64,000 nucleotides of DNA from Pterois miles (Eukaryota > Chordata > Actinopteri > Perciformes > Scorpaenidae): NCBI GenBank assembly GCA_947000775.1, contig CAMQGK010000334.1, positions 3,255,501 through 3,319,500 of the forward strand. The letters run 5' to 3'. Numbering within the stretch: the first letter of the stretch is position 1; every line of letters begins with the position of its first letter. This document shows, in pieces, positions 10,587 through 24,500 of this stretch. Both the position numbers and the translations under genes were made by a program. The notes beneath the pieces are model-generated. The model saw nothing but the letters and a program-made list of their open reading frames with translations, did no database searches and was not told the origin of the DNA.

Positions 10587-13500
10587 GTCTTAGATTACAC
10601 AACTGACATGTCCACAGAATAACGGACACACACTCATTATTAATAACAAATGACTCATTCACCCATCTGTTATCAGAACACACTGTCAGACCTGCTACAG
10701 TATCACCCATGTACACATATTCATGCATGAGTATCGGCAGCTGCAAGGACATAGAGTACATGTCACATCATCTACATGCAAATGCAGACACACACACACA
10801 CACACGCACACACACACACACACACACAGATATCTCCTTCATGGTGTAAATTAGTGGTTGTCTCACAGCTGTCATTATGCTGCTTCTCCACAGAGGGAGG
10901 CAAAACGGTGGAACATATCACAGGTAATTTCAGATAAATGGCCTCCATAACAAGGCCATTACATTCTTAGTCGTGTAATGAATTGCTAATAATTAAGAGC
11001 TAATTCACGGAGGCACTCTTGCTCGTGTGAACATGTTCCCAGTTGTGAACATTGGGTTCCGAAAAGGGTGAATCATGTCACCTGGTTAGAAACTTGCTTT
11101 ACCACCTCTCTCAGTTACTGGGGATTTGTCTTGTCGGTGGGTCTCTGAATAATTGATGGCGAAGGCTGAATATAGCTGCACGATCCATTTATCCTAAACA
11201 TAGCAGAGCTGCCATTTACCTCAAACTGTCATTTCCTGACTGCTGTTTTCTACGTCTCCTCCTGGGTAGCTGTCCATCTTTAATCAGTGCTAACCCAGGC
11301 CATTTAGCTTTTCATTATAGGCACAGTGGGAAGAAAATGGAGGCATGCACAACATGTGCACAACCTCACACACACATACACACATTTTACAGGCACATAC
11401 ATACAGACAATATAATTCTGTGTGATGTTGAAAGCAACTGAATTGCTGGAAAATAAGACTGACTGAATGATTTGGAGTCTGTCTCACAGCGGATTTGATA
11501 CACACACATACAGAGAAAAACACACCTGTAGGCACACACGTGTCACAAATCTATCTAACAGTGCAGAGCAATCATCCTCCAACCTCTGCAACATGATGTG
11601 CACACACACACACCTGTCGAGGGACCCTATGGTCCGTAATTATATCTGAACACGGGGTAAACCACTGTTCCCAGTAGCAGTCGTCGCATATTGACAGCAC
11701 CCGGGTTGACTTTAATTACACTGCCTTGACATTTTAGACAGTTAATTGCTTATCTTCCTACATACACACAGTGACGCTAACATACACACCTTTTCCTAAC
11801 GATTCTGTCACACTGCCCTTGACTGTCTGAAAAATATCTCAGAGTGCATATAGTATATACTGTAGATGCCAGATACACATTTGTGGCAGGCAGGCAGCGA
11901 CACAGAATAACTGAAATTGAATATTGATGTGATGCCAGCACCAAGACAGATTGTCAGACCTGACAGTATTTTCTATATTTTTTTAAGTTTTAATAGTAAA
12001 GTAAAGCAAAGGAAAATATACAACTTTCTATTTCTGATGCATGCAAAATGTTATATATAAACTTGAGGCTGTAGTCAATCAAGACACTATAGAGCTACCA
12101 GTCAAGCATACGGTGAGAGGAAACAATTAAATCACAATAAATACTAAATAATCTAAGAGTTAAATACTAAATTTAGTAAACATGTACGATGTAAGTCCAG
12201 CCATGAAGTGTAAACACTACTACTCTGAATTGGCTGCCTTAAATATGATACTGTCAAGAGGGATACTGTGCATCAACAGTGTTGAGTCCAGCCAAAAATC
12301 CAAATCACATGTTGCACGTAGGGATGAAGAGATACTGAAACCAGATTGGATATCGGGCCAATACTGATTCAAATAGCTGGATCAAGTATTGGTGAAAATA
12401 GAGCCAATCTGTTCAGTTAAATTCTTTGTTAAGAAGAAGAAGAAGAAGATAGTCCTTTATTAGTCCCGCTAGGGGAAATTCAATTTTTTCACTCTGTTAA
12501 CTTATACACACACATGCACAAGCAGGTCCATATACATGCAACAATTGGAGAGGTGTCAGAGTGAGGGGGCTGCTCCTGACAAGCGCCCTGAGCAGTTGGG
12601 GGTTTGGTGCCTTGCTCAGGGGCACCTCGGCAGTGCCCAAGAGATAAACTGGCACCTCTCCAGCTACCAGTTCACGCTCAGTTCTTGATCCATGTCGGGA
12701 CTTGAACCGGTGACCCTCCGGTTCCCAAGCCAACTCCCTACAGACTGAGCTACATATATTAACTATTACTATGTATATTAACTATATTTAATATACAGTA
12801 CATTACATACTGGAATTTTAATTCCTGTTTTAAGTTTTGATCAATACTTTGCTGCATGAAAGAGGTTTCCACCTGAATTGTAATTCCTGTTAGTGTTGAA
12901 GATTTGCTTTGGTGTACAATTTATTATTTTAATCATAAATGGTGTTGTCTTACACTTAAAAGAATGACCCCAGTCACTTCCACACAGTGAGGCATACAGT
13001 TAATTAATTAAACACTGGTATCAGATTGAATCTCGGTATCGGCTCATACACAAAGCCCAGGTACTGCTATCGATATCAAGACTGAAAAAGTCTGATTGGT
13101 GCATCTCTCGTCATAGCGTGTTAAAACAGGTCAGTGAAATATTCTTATGAATCCTAGATTCATCCTTGAGTTCAGGTGGACGTTTGTGCCAAATTTGAAG
13201 AAATTCCCTCCAGGTGTGTCTGAGATATTGTGTTTAGGAGAAAGGGACACAGGTACGTCTATCTGTGCGTGATAACATAATTCCTGCAGCCATGGCTGCT
13301 GTCAGCGTGGAGGCACAAAAAACTTCTACTGCAGCTGCACAATCCATTATAGTGGGCTTCCCTGAGCAGTACACAATGGCACAATGAGACAGCCAAATTT
13401 CTCCTTCCAGAGTTTATTCATGAACAGTGTATACGAGTCAGAGCTCTTACCTTGGCCAAGTACAATGAATATGCACGAAGGTCTTTGCTAACTGCTGTAC

Positions 13501-15949
13501 TGTTTGTTTTTAAATGTTCTATCCTTAATATTTGCTGAGTGTTTCTTGGCTGCTGAAGAGCAGCCTCTGCATTACTGGTGAATTATTTCAGATCATTATG
13601 TACTTTTCATTGTTCGAAGGTGAAAATTATTGTCTTATGCTGCTGTGTCTTGCACACTTTCCATTTAGTACTAGTTCTGACAAAACATGTGTAATGCATT
13701 TGGAAAGTCCTATGAATGCCAAATTTAACAAATCTTGTAGAAATGAAAGTATCTGTGTCCTTCAAAGTAATTATTAAAAATGTTTTTTTAAATTGGATTT
13801 TCAGCCTGATATTTGTATTATTTATATCTTATCTAAAATTCAGCAATTTTCATATGAAAAAATAAATAAATTTACTGATTCTTTTCACAGTGGAAACCAC
13901 CCACACTGATCACAGTAACAGTAATCAACCCCTCAAATCACAAGTCAAACTCAAGGCCTGCGGGCCAAAGCCCAGCACCTCATTTTATGTGGCCCATGAG
14001 GGTTCGCACAGAATATATTATGCTTATCATACAATTCTATGCTGCCTTACAGAAGTGCAGTGTCCTTAAACTACATGTCCCACAATGCATCTCGATTTTG
14101 TTACATGCACACATGAGAAGCGTTTCAGTATCAGCGGTTTCTAGCAGTGGCGCTTTAGCCGAGTGATGGAGTCGTAAAAAATAGTACCAAAATGTCCAAG
14201 AAGAGAAAAGTTGATGCAGAGGGAAGTAAAGTTAATGAGAGACGGGAGAGCGAATACATTTTTGTACTAATGGAGACAAGCCGGTATGTCTTCTTTGCTT
14301 CGGGGCAGTGGCAGTGCCCAAGGAATACAATTTACGGCGGCACTTCCACACCAAACATGGAGCTGAGTATGTCACACCACTGTCACCTACCACACATGAT
14401 CTCAGCAGATCAGCTGCTGGAACACAAACAATTCATACGCCTCAGACTGCACGTTAGATCAGAGTACACTGATTTGATGTACTATAGTTCTGCAAAGTTA
14501 AACAATGTTAATGTAATAAATAATGTTTGATAAAATTTGTGCGATAGTAAAACAAGACCTTTAATATTCACTTGAAAATTATTTTGGTCTTTGCTGGATG
14601 AGTAATGATGAGGGTTTCTTAATCTCATAAATTCATGGGATTTATGTTATAATAACACGTAGAACTGTGTGTGTCCGCCCACATACAGTATTTTTGAGTC
14701 TACGTGCACAAGCATGGGTTTTTGTTATTGAACTAATTTTTTTAAATAAACTGTTCAATATTTCTGCTTGCAATTATTTTTCCTAGACTTCTGCTTTCAG
14801 AGCTAGTCATTCTAGTTATTAAAGAAATTATTACTAAAACTAATAATAATCAAATGCAGAGGCATAATATAATCAAGAGTAGATATATTTATATAGTCTT
14901 ACAATTACAACTGGCCCTTTGAGGACAACCATGATTTTGATGTGGCCTGGGATGAAATTGAGTTTGACACCCCTGACTTAAATGGATCAAACAGCTTTGG
15001 ACAGAATCAGTCATATACCTATGCTTTTTAAATAATTTGCTTATAGTCATCCAGTAGTCTGCATAGTGTTGTTTTCATACAATACCACATATAGAAATAG
15101 TTTTTACAACTGCGGTAAATCAATTTTTTTTTTTAAACTTAACACTTTGACACCCATGACACTTTGCCTCATGTTAACTTGCCTGCTTCCAGCTGGCTAC
15201 CTGAGGCTGGTGCTGCATGCCCATTGAAATCATTAAATCGTCATCACCTCGAAGCTCATGACAGCAGCGGTATTTGGTGCTCCTCAGGCTACCTTGCGTA
15301 ATCTTCTCAAACACTGAGAAAAAAATGTCTGCTAGTGATGAAGACAGAAAACTAATGTGCGTGGGGAAAGCACCTGCGGTTGAAGCCGCCATTAAAACAG
15401 CTGAAGCCGTTTTTGAAACAGCTGTACTGTATTTTGAAACAGTCAATAAAAGTCAGTATGTATGCGAAGCTGTCATTAAGCCTACTTTATATTCATGTAA
15501 TACATGTGCAAATGTCAAACAGTTATCATTATCATCCGCTTACATTGACCAATTTGACTCACACAGATGTGATCACTATTTGAGGTTTTCAGAAATAATG
15601 AGCCCTATCTGTAACTGATTTAAACCATTTATGTGCATTCTGCTCTCTCCTTCCTGTACAATGAACTAAAAAGAACATTTCTACAAGGATCAACATTTTA
15701 TACAATAGCATCCTTTACATCCCATGCAAAATGCAAAACATATTCTCATTTAAAAGGCCTGTCTCATAAGAGTTTGAAGAAAACTAAGGCAAGCACAAAG
15801 TCAGTGTTACTTGTTATCTTCTTATAGAGCGTCTTCCGCAGAGTTCTATCCCACTAATGGCCACTCAAGAACACTTGACAACCACCATGCTAACGATTTG
15901 GCTTAGTATGTACAGTGACAGCTTTGACTAATGGCCAGGCATAACATAT

Positions 15950-15989
<40 letters not shown>

Positions 15990-18444
15990 CTACCACATCC
16001 CATTCTTCATCCTCTCATTACTCTTAAAAACCTTTCATTCTTCCTCACGGAGCAGAATGCTATTTTCAGACTCTGTATTTCCATATTTCAGATCAGTGTA
16101 CTACAGATGATACAGTATATACTGTATTCTTATTGTGTATGTGTGCTAATGTATGTGCATGCATGGGTACGTACGTATCTATGCCATGCACTGTGCACAT
16201 AACACCCATGATACTGTCACACATTCATTAAAAAAAAAAACCCTCACTTTTGTGTTCAGTCAGTGATGGCTTCATCTTCTCAGGTTAAGAAGATTATTTT
16301 ATAGTTTGTGTTGTTTTGGGAAATAACTGACACTAGTCAAAGACTCAGTTATGAGTCTCGTTGGGAACTAATCTGTGCTTGATGCTCCGAACCTATAAGA
16401 CAGTTCTGCAAACTCTGAATTAAAGTCTAACTAAAAAGTTGAGACAAATATGTAAATGTAAGGTAGTTTCTGCTTTAAAAGCTGCACTTCCTTAAACTAG
16501 CTATTGGACCGACCCTGCACTTTGTCCTCGGTCTTGCTGGCACACTATGCAGATAGTGAACAGGTTGGATATCCCCATTGAGAGTCTAATAAATAATAAT
16601 GGTTACGTAGGCTCTGCTTCTTCACTCCACAGTGTCACATGAGGTTCATCCATTCCTTTTAAAGGTACAGTTCGTAGTGCTGTTCAGATATGCTTTTGTT
16701 ATATAAGTTGAAATTGTCATTGCATGCTCAATACATCAAATGCACTGAAAAAAAAGGAAAGAACGTGGTATCTGTGGAGGTCGTGGGACTATAATAATCC
16801 TGTCCAATCATTTCATTCGGGCCGAATCAGGCCTACCTGCCTGCCTGAGCATAGACAGGAGTCTTCCAGAAGCTGCTAACTTGACAGCTGTGAGTATGAA
16901 CAATAGCCATGTTCATTTTTTATGTTAATGATAATTTAGGGGGAGTGGCTTTGGAGGGAGGCCTGAACAGATGGACCTTCAGTGTTGCAGACTTGGTGAC
17001 TTTCTAGTAGCTAGTGCCTCTAGCTACTATCATTGGAAAAGAGTTGGCAACACTTAGCTGCATTTTTCGGTTGGATCATTTTTAAAATCTAGAGTACTCT
17101 TGCTAGTTTCTCAAGATTACCGACCCTACTTTTAACATTGGCAGGCAATACTGAGCACTGAATAGACTCCAAAACCTGTGGTCACAGCCTGGTGTTATGA
17201 AACTTAACTTAAGAAATACTGGAATATCTTTATCACTCTATCAATACCAGTATCACTGTAATTACTTTCCTATTTTAACTCTTAGGAACTCATGTTTTAC
17301 TGTCTGTGCTTGTTCAAAAACATTTAAGATGAGATATAGTCCTTCAAACAAATTAAAAGCATGACACTGAAAAATATGTTGTGTGGCACAATATTTTTAA
17401 TCAAGCATTTTTCATGTTTGTGTGTTTGTTCATCATATGTTACAAAATAGATTGCCAGTATTTAAATGAAAAGTGAACACAGCATTTGTTTGCTTGTTTC
17501 CCTCCCAGAATAGACGATCTATGTCATTCTGTGTCATAAGCACAGCTGGTGTCTCATCATAGAGCTTGATAACCATCTGTCTGATTTTAGTGGTGGAGGT
17601 GTCATAAGGCCTTAATGAGGTTTTAGATAGGTCTTCAATACAGATGGAATGACAGAGGGAAACCATATGGGTCCCATTTGCTTCCTATTCACACTTTATA
17701 GGCAGCAGTTAGTCTAACAATTTGCTGACAGCTACAGTTTTCTGCTGTGTTTTGTAGTCTTGTATATCTTGCTTTCTCCTTCATTTTATTTTGCCCTTGC
17801 TTTGTGTTTTTTTGCTTCTTTTCACCTCCCTCCTCTTCCAGTTGTTCAAAAAGTCCATCCTCCCTTACATCTATCATTTCAACTCGATCGTCGCAGTCTC
17901 GTTTTTTTGTTGTGCAAACTCTCTTTATTTCAAAGTGCTCTATTTCTCTACTTAACACTCAATTCACCACATCTCATGTGGCATTTACATGTACATATAG
18001 ACCTGAACAGCTAATCTGATTTTGAGTGGAAGGATTGGATACCAATTTAGATCTGAACCTCCTAACCCAGACCCTTTTAAGCCTAGATTTATTATAACTG
18101 TCTTCCTGTGACTGATTTATATACAGTGGTAATCAGCAAGCTGTCTGTGGAGTCTGGCAGGTTTAGAGTCATGTATAAACACTGACACCCACAGCTGGGT
18201 CTCTCCTGAACCACTAACCATCCAGCAGAGGTCCAGAAGGCCTGGTTGAGTGAACGCCCAGCCCAGGCCTCCTTACGTCTTATTGGGCTTAGCTCTCCCC
18301 TTCGTCCCCCTGGCCGCCTGCCTGGCTGACTGTGTGCTTGGCTCCTAAAATCATCACCTGCTACTAAACAGCTGTGCATAACCAAATACACACTAAACAC
18401 ACAGCTGCTGCATAAAATGGGTACGTGCCCACACCTGCACATGG

Positions 18445-18539
<95 letters not shown>

Positions 18540-21500
18540 ATGCACTATACACACAGCAGCTGGCCACAGCTGGTGCCCATACCTTGGACAAAGAAATGTA
18601 CATGCAGACATGCACATGCAAACACTGGACACAGCCGCTTACCACATGTGCCTACTTCATCCACATGAGGAGGGGGGTGAGGAGAAAGAAAGGGAGAGAC
18701 AGAGGGAGGGAAACTGATTAATTTACACAGAGAGACTAAACACAGATATGGAGCAAGACGACAAAAATGCAAAAATATAGAGACAGAAAATAAGTATAAT
18801 AGGATGAAGAGAGACAAATAAATAAATGAAGCTGAGAAAATTGGCAGCAGAAATAGAACTCAAGCCTGATAATAAACATAGACAATATCAAATTAAAGGA
18901 CCAGGCCTGGTCACATTTCACTTCCTCTAATCCAATCTAAAAGAGGAAAATAAGTTTTTAATTTGTTTAAATGCTGATCTCTATTCTGGGCAGTGTCACA
19001 GGTCCGCAGGCATCTGCTGACAAATCCATTATTCTCAAATAAACAAATACAAACCGGATACAATCTCTCATACGCTGCTGAGGATTTTCAAAAGCAGGTC
19101 GATACAAATGGAGTTTGACAGATGGAGCATGTGGCTGATTCTGACACTAGACAGAAAAGGTGCATCTGAAAGGCTTCATTTATCAAAATTATGTACTGTA
19201 TAAGTACTGTATAAAAGCTGCTACCTGACTGTATTCCTTGAAGGGGACGTATCATGAAAAACTCACTTTTTCAGTGCTTGTGTCTATACATGTGGATATC
19301 TGGAGTGCCTTTCAACCCACAAGCTGTAAAATAAGGCAAGGCTTGAGAACTACGTTTGCAAAGGCACAACCATAAACTTTATATTAGAAGTGGACGTAGT
19401 CACCGTGATGTCACCCACTGGTTTGTGGACTGCCGTTTTGAAGCCTCAAGTTAAGCATTTTTGCCGTTGCCATCTTGGTTATTTGCAACCAGAAGTGACA
19501 CGAGAGGGTGGAGCTAAGCAAAACTGAAAGCTGAACAAGACAGGTTATAAATAACTATCAAGAGCTGAAAACACACTGTGAAAGAATTAAAGTTCAAAAA
19601 TGAAAACATAGGGGACTCTCAGACCGAACAAAGCTGTTGTAGGGACCTCTCAATCACAAGTTAGCCACGCCCTAAAGTATCCGCTGCTATATGACCTATT
19701 TGACTCTAAACTGACTTGAAACTAGTAGGTGAGACCATAAACTCGTATTTACAATGTTTACTAAGGTAATAAATCAAGTGAGAAGTTTTTGCAACCAGAG
19801 GAGTTTCCCCCTGTTGGCTACTAGAAAGAATGCAAGTTTAACGCACTCCAGCATTGGCTTCAGTTTTCAGACTCAGAGTTGCCCACTGGCTGCACCATAT
19901 TTTTCTTGCAAGCCAATCAGAGCAGACTGGGCTTTTTCAGGAGGGGGGTCTTAAAGAGACAGGTGCTAAAACAGTGCGTTTCAGATAGAGGGTGAATACA
20001 GACAGACAATGAGATTTTTTTTTAATTAAAACATGTAAACATGTTCTAGTAGAAACCCAGAATAAAAGTATGAACCTGAAAACGAGCATGATACGATCCC
20101 CTTTAAATCGAGTGTGTTTGTGTTACTCTGCTTCCTTGAGAATAATACTAGATTTAAGACAGAGACAGGCAACACATGGAAGAAGATATTATCTCATTTG
20201 TATATTTGCCAGCTTTTTCCAAGACACAGAGAGAAAGCAAATCAGTTAAGCTCACTTAAAATAATAAAGTTTGCACTAACTAAGTGGGGATTTTATTTCT
20301 GTGTGGTGCTTTTGCAACACTTTCCTCATCAGAAACAGGACAGCAGTTGGCGGTTGTTTGTTCAAATAAAACAAACTTATCTGGAAACAGTAGACAAAGT
20401 AAAACAAGAAAAATGAATTCAGGATTCTTACAGATGTTTCACCCACGTCAGTGTAGTAGATGTCTAATAATGTCTAATCTTAGCCGAGAAGATCTGTGAA
20501 ACTGTTTTTGACAAAAAAATAAACAGTTCTACTGTAAATGCGGGGGTGTGCAGTGCTTGTGTTAAATATTTACAGGTTTTATGCATTTTTAAAATATGTA
20601 AAGCTGCTTTTAAAATATGGTCTAAAACCAGGCTATATCAAGTAATTATAATTATTATATATCATTATATTTTTTAATATGCTGGACATATTTTAGCTTT
20701 ACTTTTCTATTCTGTATATTGTTTTATTTATTTGTATAAATACTCTTTTAAAATCTATGCTTCTTGTTTATTGCACTATCCACTTTGCTGCTGTAACATG
20801 TAAATTTCTCCACTGTGGGACTAATAAAGGAATATCTTATCTTATCTTATCTTATATGTAGCCAGTATGTCATGGTCTATATCACAGCTAAAGCATAGAG
20901 GGAATGTGAAAAACTTGAAAAAATATGCTTATCTTTTGTTATTACATGTGAAACAAATGCTAACATATGTGAAATACTGTCATTTACTAAATGAAACTGT
21001 CATAAGTCATCAGAATACATTGTACACAGATGCAGCTGAAAGCTCTGGAAGTTTTTTGGGTACAAGGTCTTGTGGCATCCCTTCTCCTGCGTGGTTATTT
21101 CAACCATAACCACAATTGTTCTCAAACTTAACCAAGTATTTTTATTGCCTAAACCTAAAGGTGCCTTGTGAGTATTCTTGTAAACAATTTAAGGTTGTGT
21201 TTCTGACCAGTGTGATGCACTCTGTGCGTCCTTGGAGCTTCTGAAATGTGTTGAGTGCAGTTTCTTCCTCACGAAACATTTTTAAAATATTTTCATTCCT
21301 GCATTGTTTACATGGCATACACTAGGTATGGACTCCGTGGTTTGCTCTGGAGTTGTGCAAATGTGCGAAAAATCGTGTGGCTTTTATCAACCTTCACTTG
21401 TAAAATGTCTTTTATTTTGAGTCAGGCTGTTTTTGAGGAAGAGCTGTTTCTCAGTTCACTTGTTTTATAACAGCAAGACAGCAGGGAGGTAACAATAACC

Positions 21501-24500
21501 AGGACTTCACAGCAAGAGAGGAAGGGAAGGCAAGAGAGAAAAAGAATTTCACTGAGCGTATGTGATCTTTTCCTCCAAGCAATAACTTAGAGAGCATCCA
21601 CACATCATAAAATCTGAAAGTGCTACACAGACAAGTTCTCCATCTGTGCCCTATCACACATTTTAAGACTCACTTCTTTTGCTCTTTCTTTTCTCTGTCT
21701 TTTCCTCTGCTGCTCATGCGTGCATCCTCATTTTCTCATTTATTCCAGCCGCTGGAGCTCTCATTTTACTGTCTACCTGGTTATCTACTTTCACTCATCT
21801 TTTACTTTCCTGCTCCTCCCTCTCCCTGTGGTGTCGCTGTTAATCAAGACAGATTAGGAACAATGTACTTGTATTATTAAAATATGTCAGCATTATATTT
21901 TCATTTGATATCAATCACTTTATATATATTTAACCCACTCAAGGCAGGAAATTAAGCTCACCACAACTTAATTAGAGGACAGGGAGGACAGGTGAGGTAG
22001 CAAATTAAATATCTTGTAAAAGATTAATAATCACACCATTAAGTGACAGTTTTCAGTTTTTACCTATACTGACATTTCACAATAATATATTATTGGGAAG
22101 CTCACCATTGTAAAATTGTTAGACATGCAGATATTTAAATGTCATCATAAATATATTATTTGTTCACTGTCATCAGTTTGGCATTTTGAAAGGCCTCCGA
22201 GTCCTTCACACTTGGCATGCCTAAAGCTAAGTTCACATTATACGACTTTCAAAGTCATCAAATGTCTTTATTACTCACACTACACGACTTACTATCTTGT
22301 AATTTGGAGTGTTGAAGTCGTCGTGGTTCTCACACTACGACTGACCGGAGACAAGGGGTCGCACACGACAAGACCACCATACGTGAGACGTATCGCTGAT
22401 TTTGTTGATGCGCGTTCAGTAGAATAGCATAGTAAAATACAGTATTTCCAAAATAGTGTATTTACACCACTTTTCACACTCTTTTTTTACTATTTATTCC
22501 TCTAGGTCAGGGGTGTCAAACTCAATTTCATCCCGGGCCACATCAGCATCATGGTTGCCTTTAAAGGGCCAGCTGTAACTGAAAGACTATATAAATATAT
22601 CTATTCTTGATCATATTACAAAATTTCCTCTGCATTTGATTATTATTAGTTTTATTGATAATTTATTTAATAACTAGCTCTGAAAGCAAAACTAATTGCA
22701 AGCAGAAATATTGTACAATGTACTTAAGAAATGAGTTCAGCAACAACACATGCTTGTGCACGCAGACACAAAAATACTGTTATGTGGGCGGACACACACA
22801 GTTCTACGTGTTATTATAACATAAATCCCATGAATTTATGAGATTAACAAACCCTCATCATTACTCATCCAGCAAAGACCAAAATAATTTTCAAGTGAAT
22901 ATTAAAGTTTTACCATCACACAATTATTATCAAACACGATTAACTTTGCTGAACTATAGTACATCAAATCAGTGTACTCTGATCTAACGTGCAGTCTGAG
23001 GCGTATGAATTGTTTGTGTTCCAGCAGCTGATCTGCTGAGATCATGTGTGGTAGGTGACAGTGGTGTGACATACTCAGCTCCATGTTTGGTGTGGAAGTG
23101 CCGCCGTAAATTGTATTCCTTGGGCACTGCCACTGCCCCGAAGCAAAGAAGACATACCGGCTTGTCTCCATTTGTACAAAAATGTATTGGCTTTCCTGTC
23201 TCTCATCAACTTTACTTCCCTCTGCATCAACTTTTCTTTTCTTGGACATTTTGGTACTATTTTTTATGACTCCATCACTCGGCTAGAGCGCCACTGCTAG
23301 AAACCACTGATATTGAAACGCTTCAGTGCGCATGTAACAAAGTCGGGATGCATTATAGGACATGTAGTTTAAGGCCACTGCACTTCTGTAAGGCGGCATA
23401 GAATTGTATGATAAGCAGGGCCTAGGTGAACAACAGTTTTGCACTGTGTTACAAATGCAACACAAACAGCAACCTCCTCCCCTCCTCCCCCAGGTTTCCC
23501 CTCAAACCATGTCTTGTGCTCTCATTGGTAGCTTGAGTCCCTGACAGGTCCAGATATTTACGAATTGTCTGCGATATGGATGTTAATAATTAACCAATAA
23601 CCGTTCACTAACATGCAGTGTAGCGTACTGTTTAGTTGTAAAATGAGAAGGTTTATGACCTGGCAGCCATGTTGAGATCAGTTCTCTCACTGAAAAGACC
23701 TGTGATTGGTCAAAGTCTCCCATCACAGGCTAGATTTTGTTAAAACCTGAAAACAGAGCCATGAGGAGGAGGAGAAATCTAATTTTCTCTCAGAACACTT
23801 GAATAACAATATGCTGAAATGTTATTATGGATTTTTTGCCCAACGATGCCAAAACCATCCTGCCTACTGCAGGTTTAACAGGTGACTCCCTGACCTTTTC
23901 TCTGGCATCAACAAAAAGCAAAATATTCCTGTTTGTACAGAAGAAATATTAAACTCTCAAGAGAAGACTGCCATGAAATTAACTGAGCACATTCCTTCAT
24001 AAACAAATGTTGTTTTGGGGCATTTATTGAAACAACTGAGCTGTCGTTCCTGCAAAGACAGTCTCCCAATTGCAGTCAATTTGCTGAGAATGTTCATGCT
24101 CCTCGGGGGATAATCTGCTTTGATTTTAATGGCCTTTCCCAAGCACCACTATCAGGACAAAGATTAGTTAAGAGCAAAAAAAAAATCCTGCTTGTTATTT
24201 GTCATGTTCTTTAATATTGTGAGGGGACATGAACTATTCAGCTTAAACTCACTGGCTGAACTCCAAACTTTTAGTCCTATCCTTTAATCATCTATCAAAC
24301 AGCCTTTTTCCTCTATCTCTGTTAGCTGATCAGGCCTTATATGATCTGAGTACCAGACTTCACTAGATGAAGCAAATTGTTTGCAGTCTTAGAGTCTTAT
24401 TTTCCAACCAGTCTGAGACTACCACATCTTTTTGGACAGCAATATAACAACTTTGTCATTGAAAAGTAAAGAAGTTACAGACAATAAAAGCCCAGACAGA

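Noticed and set aside
12680..12754. tRNA gene on the minus strand
   Set aside because: Box A- and box B-like sequences are present, but the acceptor stem does not close. The sequence continues into a SINE body with a LINE-like tail.
18393..18645. Cys/Val- and Thr/His-repeat proteins around 18.5 kb and at other CA/TG runs
   Set aside because: They are translations of dinucleotide microsatellites.
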